Shown here piece after piece: positions 1-9,955 of a stretch of 35,993 bases of DNA. The stretch lies in the NCBI GenBank assembly GCA_025462835.1, contig JAOAPH010000098.1:1-35993 (forward strand), read 5' to 3'. A program made the position numbers and the translations under genes. Numbering within the stretch: position 1 is the stretch's first letter; each line of letters opens with the position of its first letter. The notes beneath the pieces were generated by a model that ran no database searches, had not been told where the DNA came from, and worked only from the letters and a program-made list of their open reading frames with translations. The stretch is from Candidatus Angelobacter sp. GTDB lineage: Bacteria > Acidobacteriota > Terriglobia > Terriglobales > Acidobacteriaceae.

Positions 1-641
1 ATCAATCGCGCGCGTACATCGAAGTCTCCGGACGCAAAGGCTTCGGAGTAAAAGCGGACGACCTTCTTGACGCGCTAATCTCGTCGGCCCAGCGGGAAGT
101 GGATTCCCGACATCCGGAGATCGCGGAAGTAGAACGCCGTGCGATTGCAGAACAGATCGCGATCGGCGCCTTGCGATACTTTATGCTGAAGTTCACCAAG
201 AATTCCGTGATCGCATTTGATTTCAAAGAAGCGCTCAGCTTTGAAGGCGAAACCGGCCCTTATTGTCAGTATGCGATCGTGCGTGCCAGCAACATCTTCC
301 GCAAGGCTGGGTTGGAGCCGGAAGCTGCGCTTGCCAGCAGTGTGAAATTGGCTGAGAACCTGAAATCACCGAAGAACGATGACATCTGGGAACTCTGGCT
401 GGCCGCCAGTAAACTGGGCAACACCGTGGATCAGTCCATCGCCACCACGGAACCGGCCTACGTCGCCAAGTACGCATTCCAGTTGGCGCAGATGTTCAAC
501 AACTTTTATCACCGGCATCACATCTTGACTGAGCCGGACGAAAGCCGAAAACAGTTCCTGCTCGCCACGGCCGCCGTCGCGCGAAGGGAACTGATTCGTG
601 CATTGGGAGTGATGGGAATCACCGCGCCGTCGGTGATGTAG
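1..641 (+). CDS. argS: Arginyl-tRNA synthetase, C-terminal part (5' end outside window)
   Basis: This class I aminoacyl-tRNA synthetase charges tRNA-Arg in the cytoplasm. The open frame runs from base 3 to the TAG at 639-641, so about 212 C-terminal residues are present. It begins with EVSGRKG, the position of the KMSKS-type loop, followed by VKADDLLD. The stretch around ALRYFMLKF and EGETGPYCQYA is typical of ArgS just before the anticodon-binding domain, which fills the rest (all-helical DALR-type, ending in a conserved ALGVMGI-like tail). The family is usually 550-600 residues, so roughly two thirds lies upstream of the window. The internal Met at 99 is not the real start, because coding similarity continues before it. 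The next gene, pepA, converges on it. Confidence 0.93.
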   Translation, partial: QSRAYIEVSGRKGFGVKADDLLDALISSAQREVDSRHPEIAEVERRAIAEQIAIGALRYFMLKFTKNSVIAFDFKEALSFEGETGPYCQYAIVRASNIFRKAGLEPEAALASSVKLAENLKSPKNDDIWELWLAASKLGNTVDQSIATTEPAYVAKYAFQLAQMFNNFYHRHHILTEPDESRKQFLLATAAVARRELIRALGVMGITAPSVM

Positions 642-643
642 AC

Positions 644-673
644 AAAAAAATCCGGCTCGCAGTTGAGCCGGAT
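644..673 (-). terminator. Rho-independent terminator after pepA
   Basis: A perfect inverted repeat ATCCGGCTC / GAGCCGGAT (650-658 and 665-673) with a 6-nt loop is followed, on the minus strand, by seven T (644-650 read in reverse). It lies just past the pepA stop. On the plus strand it could weakly serve argS, but the T tract is poor in that direction. Confidence 0.8.
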
Positions 674-689
674 ATTACTTTCAGATCAC

Positions 690-2198
<1,509 letters not shown>

Positions 2199-2246
2199 TC
2201 CGTCCTCAATAAAGGAAATAAAAAAATAAAAGTGCTTGGATGAAGC

Positions 2247-4487
2247 TCAGCGTTTGACCGCGGTTTCCACTTCGTCATATAACTCCGGCAGCTTTTCGGC
2301 GTCGGGCTGCGATCCACCGAAGCGGGCGCGCTCGTAGTGTTCCGTGAAGTTGGCGACCTTGCTCTGAATGCCAGCGTCCTCGATCGTGCGCAAGAAATCC
2401 TGCGGCGTTTGCGCGGGCTTCTTTTCCATGCCCCGCTTGCGCAACATCCTGCTCATGCGCTCATACCAGATACTAGCAGCAGCGCGCGGTGCAGCGGAGG
2501 GCCTGCCCGCCAGCCTCATCTCACGTATATAACGATATAGGCCGCGAATGTTGAAGAGGAGTAGCAGTGCCGCAAGTATCACCGCTCCGGTGGTGCCGAT
2601 CTTCTTGGGATTTCGAGTCACATCCAGCTTGATACTGCGAACGCGGTCGAGCGCATCTTCATATTTCTTCTGCACCCAGATCCGTGCCGAATCGAATGCG
2701 TGTCGCGTGGTTGAGATCGACGATGTCCCCAGCGATTCCTGGTGCGAAAAGTCGTAGTTGACTATCCACTCATTCCAGAATTCACGCATGGCGTCGGCAT
2801 AGAGCATCATTCTTGACCACGTTGTCTTTTCGCCCACTACCACCGAGGGAGTGGGATCGAAGGTCGTCCAGCCGTAACCGGGGATGTAGGCCTCCACCCA
2901 GGAATGCGCGTCCTTTGCGCGGACGATATAGCTGCCACTCACATCGTTGTATTCGCCGTTGCGGAATCCATTCACGATTCGCGAGGGGATTCCCTGAGTG
3001 CGAAGCATGATCGCCATGGCGGAAGAGAAGTATTCGCAGTGGCCCTTCTTGCGCGTGAACAGGAAGAACGAGAGTGGATCGCTGTCCGCGGGGGTCGCCA
3101 CCATCTCCAGCGTGTAGCCAAACTGGTTTTGCAGATAGCGTTCCATCGCCTCTGCTTTTTGGTAGACAGACTTCGAGTTCTTGGTGATGCCGCTCGCTAA
3201 TTGCGGGATACGTGGATTCAGTGGTGGTAGTTGCAAGTAGTCCTGTGCGACTCCCGCGGGATAATCGCGGCTTGGCGATGCCCGCTCCAACGCGCTGGGT
3301 TCCATGATCGTAGAGGAGCCCGTGTAACTGCGAATCTGGCGCGTTGGATCATTCCGGATGATGGCACCTGAGGTGTCCAGGGCAACTTCGCGGAGCGGAC
3401 TGGTTATGTTGTTCAGTACCGGAAGAACAAAAAAGACGTTCGTCCCGATCGGCTGCATGGCGACGCGATAGTTCAGAGTGGGATATTTTCTTGGATCGAC
3501 GGTGGGATTTCCTGCAATCAGCAATCGAAAACGGGTTGCTTGCAGGTCGAGGCGTCCATCGATCTCCGTGCGAGTCGCGAGATAGCGCGCGCGATTGCTC
3601 CAATGCTTCCCGTCAAATACATTCAGGGCGATGCCGCGCCATTTTAGGTTGGGTGGAATACGCGTACCTTCCGCGAATTGCACGTGCATCACCAGAGTGT
3701 CCAATTGCTGGATCCTGCCGATGTCGCCCAGCGTGACCTCGTCGCTGAATCCGGATGCGAAGCCGCTTTGGCTTGCTAACTTGCTGAGATATCCGCTGGA
3801 GATGCGCGGAAGGATGAAGAATATCCCTGCCGCGCCGCATACGATGCTCACAACCAACACCGCTCCGGCGAACGACATGGAAGTCGCCATCCTTCGGCCG
3901 GAATTATCTGATCCGCCTGCAATCACGGCCTTGCCGGTCGTTGTTTCTTCGGTGAGTGCAGCCGCCGCAATGAGTGATCGTCGCATCTCCATGCTGATGG
4001 AAGTTGTTGCAGTCAGTAACAGGAAGACGCAGAAGGCTGCCAGAAAGAAGCTGTCCACGGTAAGGACGGCAGAGGCCAGGATCATCAAGAACGAGATGAT
4101 GGCGAGATAAACATGGTCGCGGTCACGCTGCACCGAGAAGAGCTTTACCACCATGATGAACAGCACCAGATGGACGCTGGCGACCACAAAATTTCCAGAG
4201 ACAAGAAAGAAATCGAGAAAATAAAAGAAGACGTATGCGACGGTAAGCCGCGAGGTCGTCTGCACGGAAAGCGCAATCGATTTGCCGGTCAGAAAGAGGT
4301 AGGCGCGAAATCCCAGGGCAGCCAGAACGAACAACAACGAAAAGGGGTCAAGGCGCCCGGTGCCCGCGAGCGCAACGAACCCGGTGACGATCATCGCAAA
4401 CAGCGATAGCTCGAAATATCGCTCGACCTGTTTTTGTATCGGGCTTACGGATCCGATTGGAGGACGAGTTGGGCTGGGCGCTGCCAC
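2247..4487 (-). CDS. Membrane transglutaminase-like protein (DUF3488 / TgpA type, DUF4129 C-terminus)
   Basis: This 746-aa integral membrane protein has a transglutaminase-like domain outside the membrane. Several hydrophobic helices fill residues 25-165 and another spans about 205-227 (the DUF3488 region). The transglutaminase core follows, with a cysteine in KGHCEYFSSA (C484), H528 in AKDAHSWVEA and D544 in TTFDPTP, which together form the Cys-His-Asp triad. A further membrane helix (about 632-650) leads to a cytoplasmic DUF4129-like tail (about 670-745). The architecture matches the TgpA family, whose natural substrate is poorly defined. In many genomes such genes sit with a MoxR ATPase and a DUF58 gene; those are not next to it here. 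It is upstream of pepA on the same strand. Confidence 0.88.
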   Translation of the reverse strand: MAAPSPTRPPIGSVSPIQKQVERYFELSLFAMIVTGFVALAGTGRLDPFSLLFVLAALGFRAYLFLTGKSIALSVQTTSRLTVAYVFFYFLDFFLVSGNFVVASVHLVLFIMVVKLFSVQRDRDHVYLAIISFLMILASAVLTVDSFFLAAFCVFLLLTATTSISMEMRRSLIAAAALTEETTTGKAVIAGGSDNSGRRMATSMSFAGAVLVVSIVCGAAGIFFILPRISSGYLSKLASQSGFASGFSDEVTLGDIGRIQQLDTLVMHVQFAEGTRIPPNLKWRGIALNVFDGKHWSNRARYLATRTEIDGRLDLQATRFRLLIAGNPTVDPRKYPTLNYRVAMQPIGTNVFFVLPVLNNITSPLREVALDTSGAIIRNDPTRQIRSYTGSSTIMEPSALERASPSRDYPAGVAQDYLQLPPLNPRIPQLASGITKNSKSVYQKAEAMERYLQNQFGYTLEMVATPADSDPLSFFLFTRKKGHCEYFSSAMAIMLRTQGIPSRIVNGFRNGEYNDVSGSYIVRAKDAHSWVEAYIPGYGWTTFDPTPSVVVGEKTTWSRMMLYADAMREFWNEWIVNYDFSHQESLGTSSISTTRHAFDSARIWVQKKYEDALDRVRSIKLDVTRNPKKIGTTGAVILAALLLLFNIRGLYRYIREMRLAGRPSAAPRAAASIWYERMSRMLRKRGMEKKPAQTPQDFLRTIEDAGIQSKVANFTEHYERARFGGSQPDAEKLPELYDEVETAVKR

Positions 4488-4551
4488 GCAGGCATTTTAG
4501 CTGATACAAGCTCCCGCTCAGTCGGTCAGTCACTCGATGGTAAAATGAAAT

Positions 4552-4660
4552 GGGTCAGGTACTGGGTCCCACGCGACGCAATCCCGCCAATCCCGCCAGG
4601 TCCGGAAGGAAGCAACGGTAACGGGCTCGTGCGAGTGCAGTGGGCCACCCGGTACCTGGC
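4552..4660 (+). ncRNA. ffs: Signal recognition particle RNA, small bacterial (4.5S) type
   Basis: The hallmark tetraloop-proximal segment CCAGGTCCGGAAGGAAGCAA is present near 4597-4616. This is the conserved Ffh-binding region of SRP RNA domain IV. The ends pair: TCAGGTACTGGGT..CCCAC (from 4555) is complementary, with a small bulge, to GTGGGCCACCCGGTACCTGG near the 3' end, giving one long hairpin of about 109 nt. A -10-like TAAAAT lies at 4541-4546, six bases before the inferred 5' end, but no clear -35 is seen. The RNA joins Ffh and FtsY in co-translational membrane targeting. The exact ends are inferred from the pairing. Confidence 0.93.
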
Positions 4661-4676
4661 TTTTACTTTTTCCGAT

Positions 4677-4696
4677 GTAGCGGCCGGGTCCGCTAC
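4677..4696 (+). terminator. Stem-loop after ffs, possible terminator
   Basis: GTAGCGG and CCGCTAC form a perfect 7-bp stem with a 6-nt loop, starting 17 nt after the SRP RNA. Only a weak T-rich tail follows, although T-rich sequence precedes it (4661-4672). It may end the ffs transcript or be an attenuator before fabH. Confidence 0.45.
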
Positions 4697-4699
4697 TCT

Positions 4700-4716
4700 G
4701 AATTGTTAGACAATTC
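4700..4716. repeat. Palindrome GAATTG-N5-CAATTC upstream of fabH
   Basis: This is a perfect 6-bp inverted repeat with a 5-nt centre, 48 nt before the fabH start. Its size and placement suit a dimeric repressor operator, but no such regulator can be named from the sequence. It could equally be a minor RNA hairpin. Confidence 0.4.
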
Positions 4717-4764
4717 CCGCTCGCGTAGTCCACAATAATTCATCATTTCTTAGGGAGAACTCTT

Positions 4765-5772
4765 TTGACACCTCTGGTTGGGGCGAAAATCACCGCCCTG
4801 GGCACTTACGTTCCGCCGCGCCTGCTCACCAACGACGATCTGGAAAAGATGGTCGACACCACGAACGACTGGATCCTCGAGCGTACAGGGATTCGCGAGC
4901 GGCACATCGTTGACAAAGGGGTTGCCAGCTCAGACCTGGCCTTCGAAGCTGCAAATGCGATTCTCAAACAGCGGGGAATCGCTCCCACAGAAATAGAAAC
5001 CATTCTCGTCGCCACGGTGACTCCGGACATGCTTTTTCCTTCCACCGCATGCCTGGTGCAGGAAAAGTTGGGCGCGAAGGGAGCGTGGGGGTTCGATGTC
5101 TCCGCCGCATGTTCCGGCTTCCTTTTCACGCTGCAGACGGCGGTACAGTTCGTTCAAACCGGGGCGCACAAAAAAGTGCTGGCTATCGGGGCGGACGTGA
5201 TGTCCTCCATCATCAACTACGAAGACCGCGCTACCTGTGTGATCTTCGGCGACGGCGCTGGAGCGGTGCTCGTGGAACCTGCTGAGGATGGCGATCCCAA
5301 CGTCTTCATCGATTACATCCATGAGATCGATGGATCCGGCGGATGTTCTCTCTACATGCCGGCCGGCGGGAGCAAGCATCCGTCTTCGCATGAAACCGTG
5401 GACAAGAAGATGCATTACGTTCATCAGGACGGTCAGGCTGTGTTTAAGTACGCCGTTCGCAAGATGGCGGAAGTTTCTGAGAAATTGCTTCAGCGCAACG
5501 GGCTCACCGGCCACGACCTTGATCTGTTCATCCCGCACCAGGCTAACCGGCGCATCATTATGTCGGCAGCCGAGCGCCTGGGAATGCCAGAGGATAAGGT
5601 GGTCATCAACATCGGCGAATACGGAAACACGACTGCGGGCACAATCCCGCTGGCGATGGGCACGGCGCGTGAACAAGGCAAGTTAAAAAAAGGAAGCCTG
5701 GTGCTGCTGGCTTCGGTTGGCGCAGGTTTCACGGTTGGCGCAACGCTGCTTCGCTGGGGCGCCGAAGACTAG
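4765..5772 (+). CDS. fabH: Beta-ketoacyl-ACP synthase III
   Basis: FabH condenses acetyl-CoA (or a branched acyl-CoA) with malonyl-ACP to start type II fatty acid synthesis. At 335 aa it has normal length. The nucleophile is C116 in [10 protein letters not shown]; the catalytic His lies in IPHQANRRI and the Asn in [10 protein letters not shown], so the Cys-His-Asn triad is complete. TGIRERHIV near residues 41-49 is also typical. The start is TTG at 4765, supported by AGGGAGA 6-12 nt before it and by the N-terminus aligning with the family. It stands alone, without other fab genes beside it. Its TAG stop overlaps the stop of the convergent DUF92 gene. Confidence 0.95.
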   Translation: MTPLVGAKITALGTYVPPRLLTNDDLEKMVDTTNDWILERTGIRERHIVDKGVASSDLAFEAANAILKQRGIAPTEIETILVATVTPDMLFPSTACLVQEKLGAKGAWGFDVSAACSGFLFTLQTAVQFVQTGAHKKVLAIGADVMSSIINYEDRATCVIFGDGAGAVLVEPAEDGDPNVFIDYIHEIDGSGGCSLYMPAGGSKHPSSHETVDKKMHYVHQDGQAVFKYAVRKMAEVSEKLLQRNGLTGHDLDLFIPHQANRRIIMSAAERLGMPEDKVVINIGEYGNTTAGTIPLAMGTAREQGKLKKGSLVLLASVGAGFTVGATLLRWGAED

Positions 5773-6575
5773 AAGCGCAGCAGCGCAACATACAAAAGGG
5801 CGGCGAAGGCTGTACTGAGCAAGTTCACCGCATCATTATTCAGCCATCCGCGGTTTTCTAACGTGGCGCCGAGCAAGCTATCCATAAACATTCCCGCTGC
5901 TCCAGCGACTGCGCAGAGCCAGGCCCGTGGACCTAAAATCAGCACAAGTGCTGACGCTCCGACGGTCAGCGCAGCACCTATTCCCGCTATAGTTCCCATC
6001 AGGCTCAACCCGCCGTTGGCTCCTGTTTCTGCACGCTTCCAAGTTGTTATGAGGTAAGTTGGCCGCCCGAAGGCCTCGCCAATCTCGCTGGAAACGGTGT
6101 CCGCTGCCAGCTCTGCCAATGACGCGATTGCCGCTCCTAACGCGACGTAGGGAGTAATAACAATGTCCGCTAGCAAAAGGAAAACCGCGGGCACAAATAA
6201 ATTCGCCATCACCTGCGATCCGCTACGTCCGTAGCTCGCTCGAATTTCGACGGTCCTCTTGTGTGCTGTGCCGATCTTTGTGGCAGCGAGAGTGATCACA
6301 AATACCACAAGCAAGACTGCAAACAATCGCCACGCAGCGAAGGCGTAGAAGATGAACGCAACCGCCCCGCCTGTGAGGGCACCTGAAATATCCACGCCCT
6401 TCAGCAGCCACGCAAGCAGCGCAAAACCGACCGGCACAGCAATGTCCAGGAGAGTTGGGCTGAATACAGGTGCGGCATGCACGCGTATGAGGACTAGCAG
6501 CATTATTGCTGCGGCCAAAAACGCCAGAAGATCGCTTTTGCTTACGCGCGGCGCTTTTGACACACTCATATCCAT
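5769..6575 (-). CDS. DUF92 family integral membrane protein
   Basis: This 268-aa, very hydrophobic protein has about six to seven membrane helices. The segment [17 protein letters not shown] and the following acidic stretch [17 protein letters not shown] match the conserved core of DUF92. The family includes the plant protein VTE6, reported to act on phytyl phosphate; other bacterial members are mostly uncharacterised, so I give no specific reaction here. A signature acidic or polar motif inside membrane helices suits a prenyl-phosphate enzyme. The ATG at 6573-6575 opens the long frame, but a second ATG six bases in (6567-6569) is as plausible, and neither has a strong ribosome binding site. 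It is convergent with fabH and divergent from ku. Confidence 0.82.
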   Translation of the reverse strand: MDMSVSKAPRVSKSDLLAFLAAAIMLLVLIRVHAAPVFSPTLLDIAVPVGFALLAWLLKGVDISGALTGGAVAFIFYAFAAWRLFAVLLVVFVITLAATKIGTAHKRTVEIRASYGRSGSQVMANLFVPAVFLLLADIVITPYVALGAAIASLAELAADTVSSEIGEAFGRPTYLITTWKRAETGANGGLSLMGTIAGIGAALTVGASALVLILGPRAWLCAVAGAAGMFMDSLLGATLENRGWLNNDAVNLLSTAFAALLYVALLRF

Positions 6576-6665
6576 CGTCGGTCAACAATCCCAAGTAGGC
6601 TTGCATCCTACCAAAGGACGCAGTAGCGTGGAAATCAAGCGTTTGCTGCCTGCGGAGAACCCTCA

Positions 6666-7565
6666 ATGGCGTCGCTGTGGACTGGATATCTCACCTTCGG
6701 ACTCATCTCCATGCCGGTGCGTCTCTTCGCCGGCGCACGCAGCGAGCACATCTCTTTCAACATGCTGCATCGGGACGATCTCGTTCGAGTGAAGCAGCAG
6801 CTGGTGTGTCCAGCGGAAGACAAACCCATCGAGCGCAGTGAGACGGTAAAGGGATACGAATTCCGCAAAGGGGAGTACGTGGTGATCGAGCCGGAGGAGA
6901 TCAAGAAGATCGAGCCGCGCACAGCCAAGGCCATGGAGATCCTCGAGTTCGTCCGGGCTGAGGAGATTGATCCCGTTTATTTCGAGTCGTCCTACTACCT
7001 TCTGCCGGAAGAGGCTGGACGCCGCCCGTACGCGCTTCTACAAAAAGCGCTGGAGGATAGCAATTTTTATGGAATCGCCAAACTCACCATGCACAACCGC
7101 GAATACATTGTGATCCTGCGGCCGAAAGATGGCGGGATCATGCTGCATACCATGTATTACAAGAATGAAGTGCGCGAGGTGGAGGGCTTCGGGAAGATCG
7201 ACGTAGAACTCAAGCCTGCCGAGTTGAAGATCGCTTATCAACTTATCGAAGCACTCTCCGGCGACTGGGAGCCGGAGAAATATCACGACACCTTTCAGGA
7301 GAACTTAAAGAAACTGATTGAAGCGCGATTGGAAGGCAAGGAAGTTACGCCCGTAGAAAAACCGCAGAAGATGACGCCAGCCGTGGATCTCATGGCGGCA
7401 TTGAAGGAGAGCCTGGCCCAGACCGCCAGCCGCGGCGGGAAACAGCCCGAAGCCGCGAAAGCCGGGAAGAAACCTGCCGGACGCGCTGGCGTTGCTGCCG
7501 CTGAAAAGCCTGAGACGGAAGCGGCACCTGCGGGCCGCGGCAAACGCCCGAAGAAAGCCGCATAG
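6666..7565 (+). CDS. ku: Ku protein, non-homologous end joining
   Basis: Bacterial Ku is a homodimeric ring that binds DNA double-strand ends and recruits LigD. The N-terminus MASLWTGYLTFGLISMPVRL is the standard opening of the Ku core. The beta-barrel and bridge follow (EPEEIKKIEPRTAKAMEIL, YYLLPEEAGRRPYALL). The core ends near residue 235. The last 60 residues are a low-complexity Lys/Ala/Pro tail, typical of bacterial Ku extensions thought to contact DNA and LigD. The ATG is preceded by GCGGAGAA at a good distance. No ligD is in the window; in many genomes it is nearby, so it may lie elsewhere. Confidence 0.94.
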   Translation: MASLWTGYLTFGLISMPVRLFAGARSEHISFNMLHRDDLVRVKQQLVCPAEDKPIERSETVKGYEFRKGEYVVIEPEEIKKIEPRTAKAMEILEFVRAEEIDPVYFESSYYLLPEEAGRRPYALLQKALEDSNFYGIAKLTMHNREYIVILRPKDGGIMLHTMYYKNEVREVEGFGKIDVELKPAELKIAYQLIEALSGDWEPEKYHDTFQENLKKLIEARLEGKEVTPVEKPQKMTPAVDLMAALKESLAQTASRGGKQPEAAKAGKKPAGRAGVAAAEKPETEAAPAGRGKRPKKAA

Positions 7566-7676
7566 AACGCGCATTCGTCCGTTCATCCCGCGTCACTAGC
7601 GCAGAAGCCTGCTTCTAATTACAATACCTGTTTGCGCAATCCATATAAAAATTCACTGGGAACTCCTGGAGCAGTA

Positions 7677-8888
7677 ATGAGGGTTCGGTATGCGGCCGGG
7701 TTCATGGCCATCGTGTTGTCTGTTTTCTTCGAAGCCGGTTGCGGGGACACCTTTCGTCCCATAGCCCTGCCTATCGTCCAACCCGGCGGACAGCCGCAAG
7801 CGCAAGCGAATGCAGTTATTATTTCGAACGCCGGGCCTGCCGTCGACGGTACTACTACGCACATTGACACTACCGGCGACAGCAATGTAGGCCAAGTCAC
7901 CGTTGGCCGGAGTCCGATCCATGCCACTTTCGTAAGCAGTAATCAGTTCACCGTTGTTGCCAATAGCGGCAGCGACAACATCAATTTTTATCCCACCTTT
8001 GGCGCGATCAACGCCAATCCCGCAGGCTCTGTCACGCTGACTGCCGGAGCCAAGCCCAGCTTCGTGTTCTCCAACGTGCCAAATACGATATTTGTAGCGG
8101 AGCCAGGGTTATCGGCAGTCGGAGTGGTAACACTTTCAGGCACCCCAACGCTGGTTACAGATATTCCGGTAGGCTCAAATCCTGTTGGGCTGGTGGGCAC
8201 TTCAGACGGGCAAAGGCTTTATGTCGCAAACCAGGCGGACGGCACCGTTACAGTGATTGCACCGTCCTCGAACAGTGTGGTGCCCTCGGTATCCGGTCAG
8301 CCTAATCCGGTTGTCGTTGGCAGTTCACCTGTCTTTTTGGCGGTAAGTAAAGACAACACCAAGGTCTTCGCTGTGAACCGGGGAAACGACAGCGTTTCCG
8401 TTATTAATACCAACACAAACGGCGTAACCAATGTGAATGTAGGAGCTTCGCCTAATTTTGCGTTTTTCGATACAGCTAACAATCTGCTCTGGGTGACAAA
8501 CTCCGGTGCGGACACTGTTACCGTGATCAATGTGCTGGACTTCACCGACGTCAGGACGATAAGCCTTGTCGGCACCGGAGCGGCGGCATCTTGTGCAAGC
8601 CCAGCCAAGCCGGTCTCCATCACTGTACTTGCGGATGGAACTCGCGCTTACGTAGCCGATTCCGGATGCAATTCTGTGAGCGTTATCAGCACATTGAGCA
8701 AGACAGTCACCAAGACAATCCCCGTTGGTACCACACCCGTCTCCATTGACTCCACAACTGATTCCACCAAAGTTGTAGTTGTAAATAAAGGTTCCAATAC
8801 CGCCAGTGTGATTCAAACTAGCGACGACACGGTAGCGGTGAACGTGCCCGTTCCTGCCAGTCCCGTATTTGTCGCAATAACTCACTAG
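7677..8888 (+). CDS. YVTN-type beta-propeller lipoprotein
   Basis: This 403-aa exported protein is made of repeated beta-propeller blades. The N-terminus MRVRYAAGFMAIVLSVFFEAGC is a signal sequence ending in a lipobox-like EAGC, although Glu at the -3 position is unusual. Blades recur with the pattern of YVANQADGTVTVI, FAVNRGNDSVSVINT, WVTNSGADTVTVINV and YVADSGCNSVSVIST, about seven in all, each followed by a VGxxP-type turn. I chose the ATG at 7677, with GGAG at 7668-7671, over an in-frame TTG at 7632 because only the later start puts the signal peptide at the N-terminus. The family is usually extracytoplasmic, with binding or scaffold roles; no specific function can be assigned. Confidence 0.82.
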   Translation: MRVRYAAGFMAIVLSVFFEAGCGDTFRPIALPIVQPGGQPQAQANAVIISNAGPAVDGTTTHIDTTGDSNVGQVTVGRSPIHATFVSSNQFTVVANSGSDNINFYPTFGAINANPAGSVTLTAGAKPSFVFSNVPNTIFVAEPGLSAVGVVTLSGTPTLVTDIPVGSNPVGLVGTSDGQRLYVANQADGTVTVIAPSSNSVVPSVSGQPNPVVVGSSPVFLAVSKDNTKVFAVNRGNDSVSVINTNTNGVTNVNVGASPNFAFFDTANNLLWVTNSGADTVTVINVLDFTDVRTISLVGTGAAASCASPAKPVSITVLADGTRAYVADSGCNSVSVISTLSKTVTKTIPVGTTPVSIDSTTDSTKVVVVNKGSNTASVIQTSDDTVAVNVPVPASPVFVAITH

Positions 8889-8903
8889 GTTCTCGCAAGC
8901 AAT

Positions 8904-8937
8904 AAAAAAGGGGCGGATGATGATCCGCCCCTTTTTT
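8904..8937. terminator. Strong bidirectional terminator
   Basis: A 15-bp perfect inverted repeat, AAAAAAGGGGCGGAT and its complement, has a 4-nt loop. It gives a GC-rich stem flanked by A6 and T6, so it works on both strands. It separates the lipoprotein gene from the converging chemotaxis operon. Confidence 0.93.
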
Positions 8938-8949
8938 CGTGCAGCAAAA

Positions 8950-9450
8950 TTATGCTCTAACTACCGATTCCCGCTCGGTCTTGCGCCGGCGGTTGTAGCG
9001 CATGGCAATGTTCATATAGACGCTGCCAGCGGGCGTATCCAGACACATGACCAGCGCCTCGGTGTCTTCCGAGCCGTTGATGCCATGTTCCGCAGTATGC
9101 AATTCCGGCGGATGGATCTTGAAGCGGAAGCCCTGATCGTTCAAAGTAGTGACGGCATTGCCGATTATCAGATTCGACAATTCGAATATCGTTTCCTGCA
9201 CGGCTGAATCGGTCTCAGCCACCGGACTGCCCATGAGCGCGGTCGCGATGGCGGCAGCGGTCTTGGTGTCGAGATCGAGGATCACACGGCCTTCGATGTC
9301 ACCCTGGATGGTGATGAGGGCGGCCATCCCCTTGCGGCGATAGACCTCTTCGTCCATATTGACGTCGCCGATCTGCGTGGAACATTTCAGCGTCTCTGAG
9401 AGCACGGCGTCGCCGGCATTGATAAAGGGTTGGATCAATTCCATTTTCAT
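8950..9450 (-). CDS. cheX: CheX-like CheY-P phosphatase
   Basis: This 166-aa protein belongs to the CheC/CheX/FliY phosphatase group, which removes phosphate from CheY-P. The segment QETIFELSNLIIGNA (from Q85) holds the E-x2-N signature (E90, N93) that positions water against the receiver acyl phosphate. A single such motif and the alpha/beta layout (N-terminal helix, then ITIQGDIEGRVILDLD strands) favour CheX over the two-motif CheC. It is the last gene of the minus-strand chemotaxis operon. Its ATG overlaps the cheY stop by one base (TAATG), which implies translational coupling. It is the only phosphatase seen in the cluster, so it probably resets the CheY encoded next to it. Confidence 0.87.
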   Translation of the reverse strand: MKMELIQPFINAGDAVLSETLKCSTQIGDVNMDEEVYRRKGMAALITIQGDIEGRVILDLDTKTAAAIATALMGSPVAETDSAVQETIFELSNLIIGNAVTTLNDQGFRFKIHPPELHTAEHGINGSEDTEALVMCLDTPAGSVYMNIAMRYNRRRKTERESVVRA

Positions 9451-9896
9451 TACTTCGAGTCTCCAGCCGCAGCGCCTTCAACCGCCACTGCGTCTTCTCC
9501 CATCACGTATTTGATTACCTCGTACAGGACCTCGGCTTTCACCGGCTTTTGCACAAAATGCTTGGCGCCCTTCTGCAAAGCGGCAACGATATTCTCTTGG
9601 TACCCGACAGAGGAGACCATGATCACGCGCGCGTCCGGATGTTGGCGAATAATGCGCTCCGCGGCCTCGATCCCTTCCATCTGTGGCATGGTGATGTCCA
9701 TCAGCACAATGTCCGGGATGGCTCGGTCATATTCGGTGATGGCGGTGCAGCCGTCACCGGCCTCGCCGGCGACGTTGCCGCCGAATGATTCCACCATCTT
9801 GGTTACGTTCTTGCGCGCAAATACTGAATCATCCACCACCAGGTATCGGATGGGCTGACGGTCTTTACTGCGCATTAGAGCCGCAAATTGCTCCAT
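9450..9896 (-). CDS. cheY: CheY-like response regulator
   Basis: This is a single receiver domain of 148 aa. All receiver residues are present: acidic pair D22/D23 (YLVVDDS), phosphoacceptor D67 (IVLMDITMP), S95 and K117 (VQKPV). It has no output domain, as expected of CheY, which carries the signal from CheA to its target. A short Ala/Gly-rich tail follows residue 134. The frame extends upstream to 9992, but I place the start at the ATG at 9894-9896 because AAGGAGA lies 8-9 nt before it and the receiver begins 17 residues later. Target unknown: no flagellar gene is in the window. Confidence 0.92.
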   Translation of the reverse strand: MEQFAALMRSKDRQPIRYLVVDDSVFARKNVTKMVESFGGNVAGEAGDGCTAITEYDRAIPDIVLMDITMPQMEGIEAAERIIRQHPDARVIMVSSVGYQENIVAALQKGAKHFVQKPVKAEVLYEVIKYVMGEDAVAVEGAAAGDSK

Positions 9897-9955
9897 AGTG
9901 TTATGTCTCCTTACTGCAAACCCCAAAAACTTTGTCCCTAATAACTGCTGTGCCG

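Noticed and set aside
4930..5676. Long antisense open frame opposite fabH (248 codons)
   Set aside because: It mirrors the codon structure of fabH and has no recognisable protein features; such shadows occur opposite many genes here.
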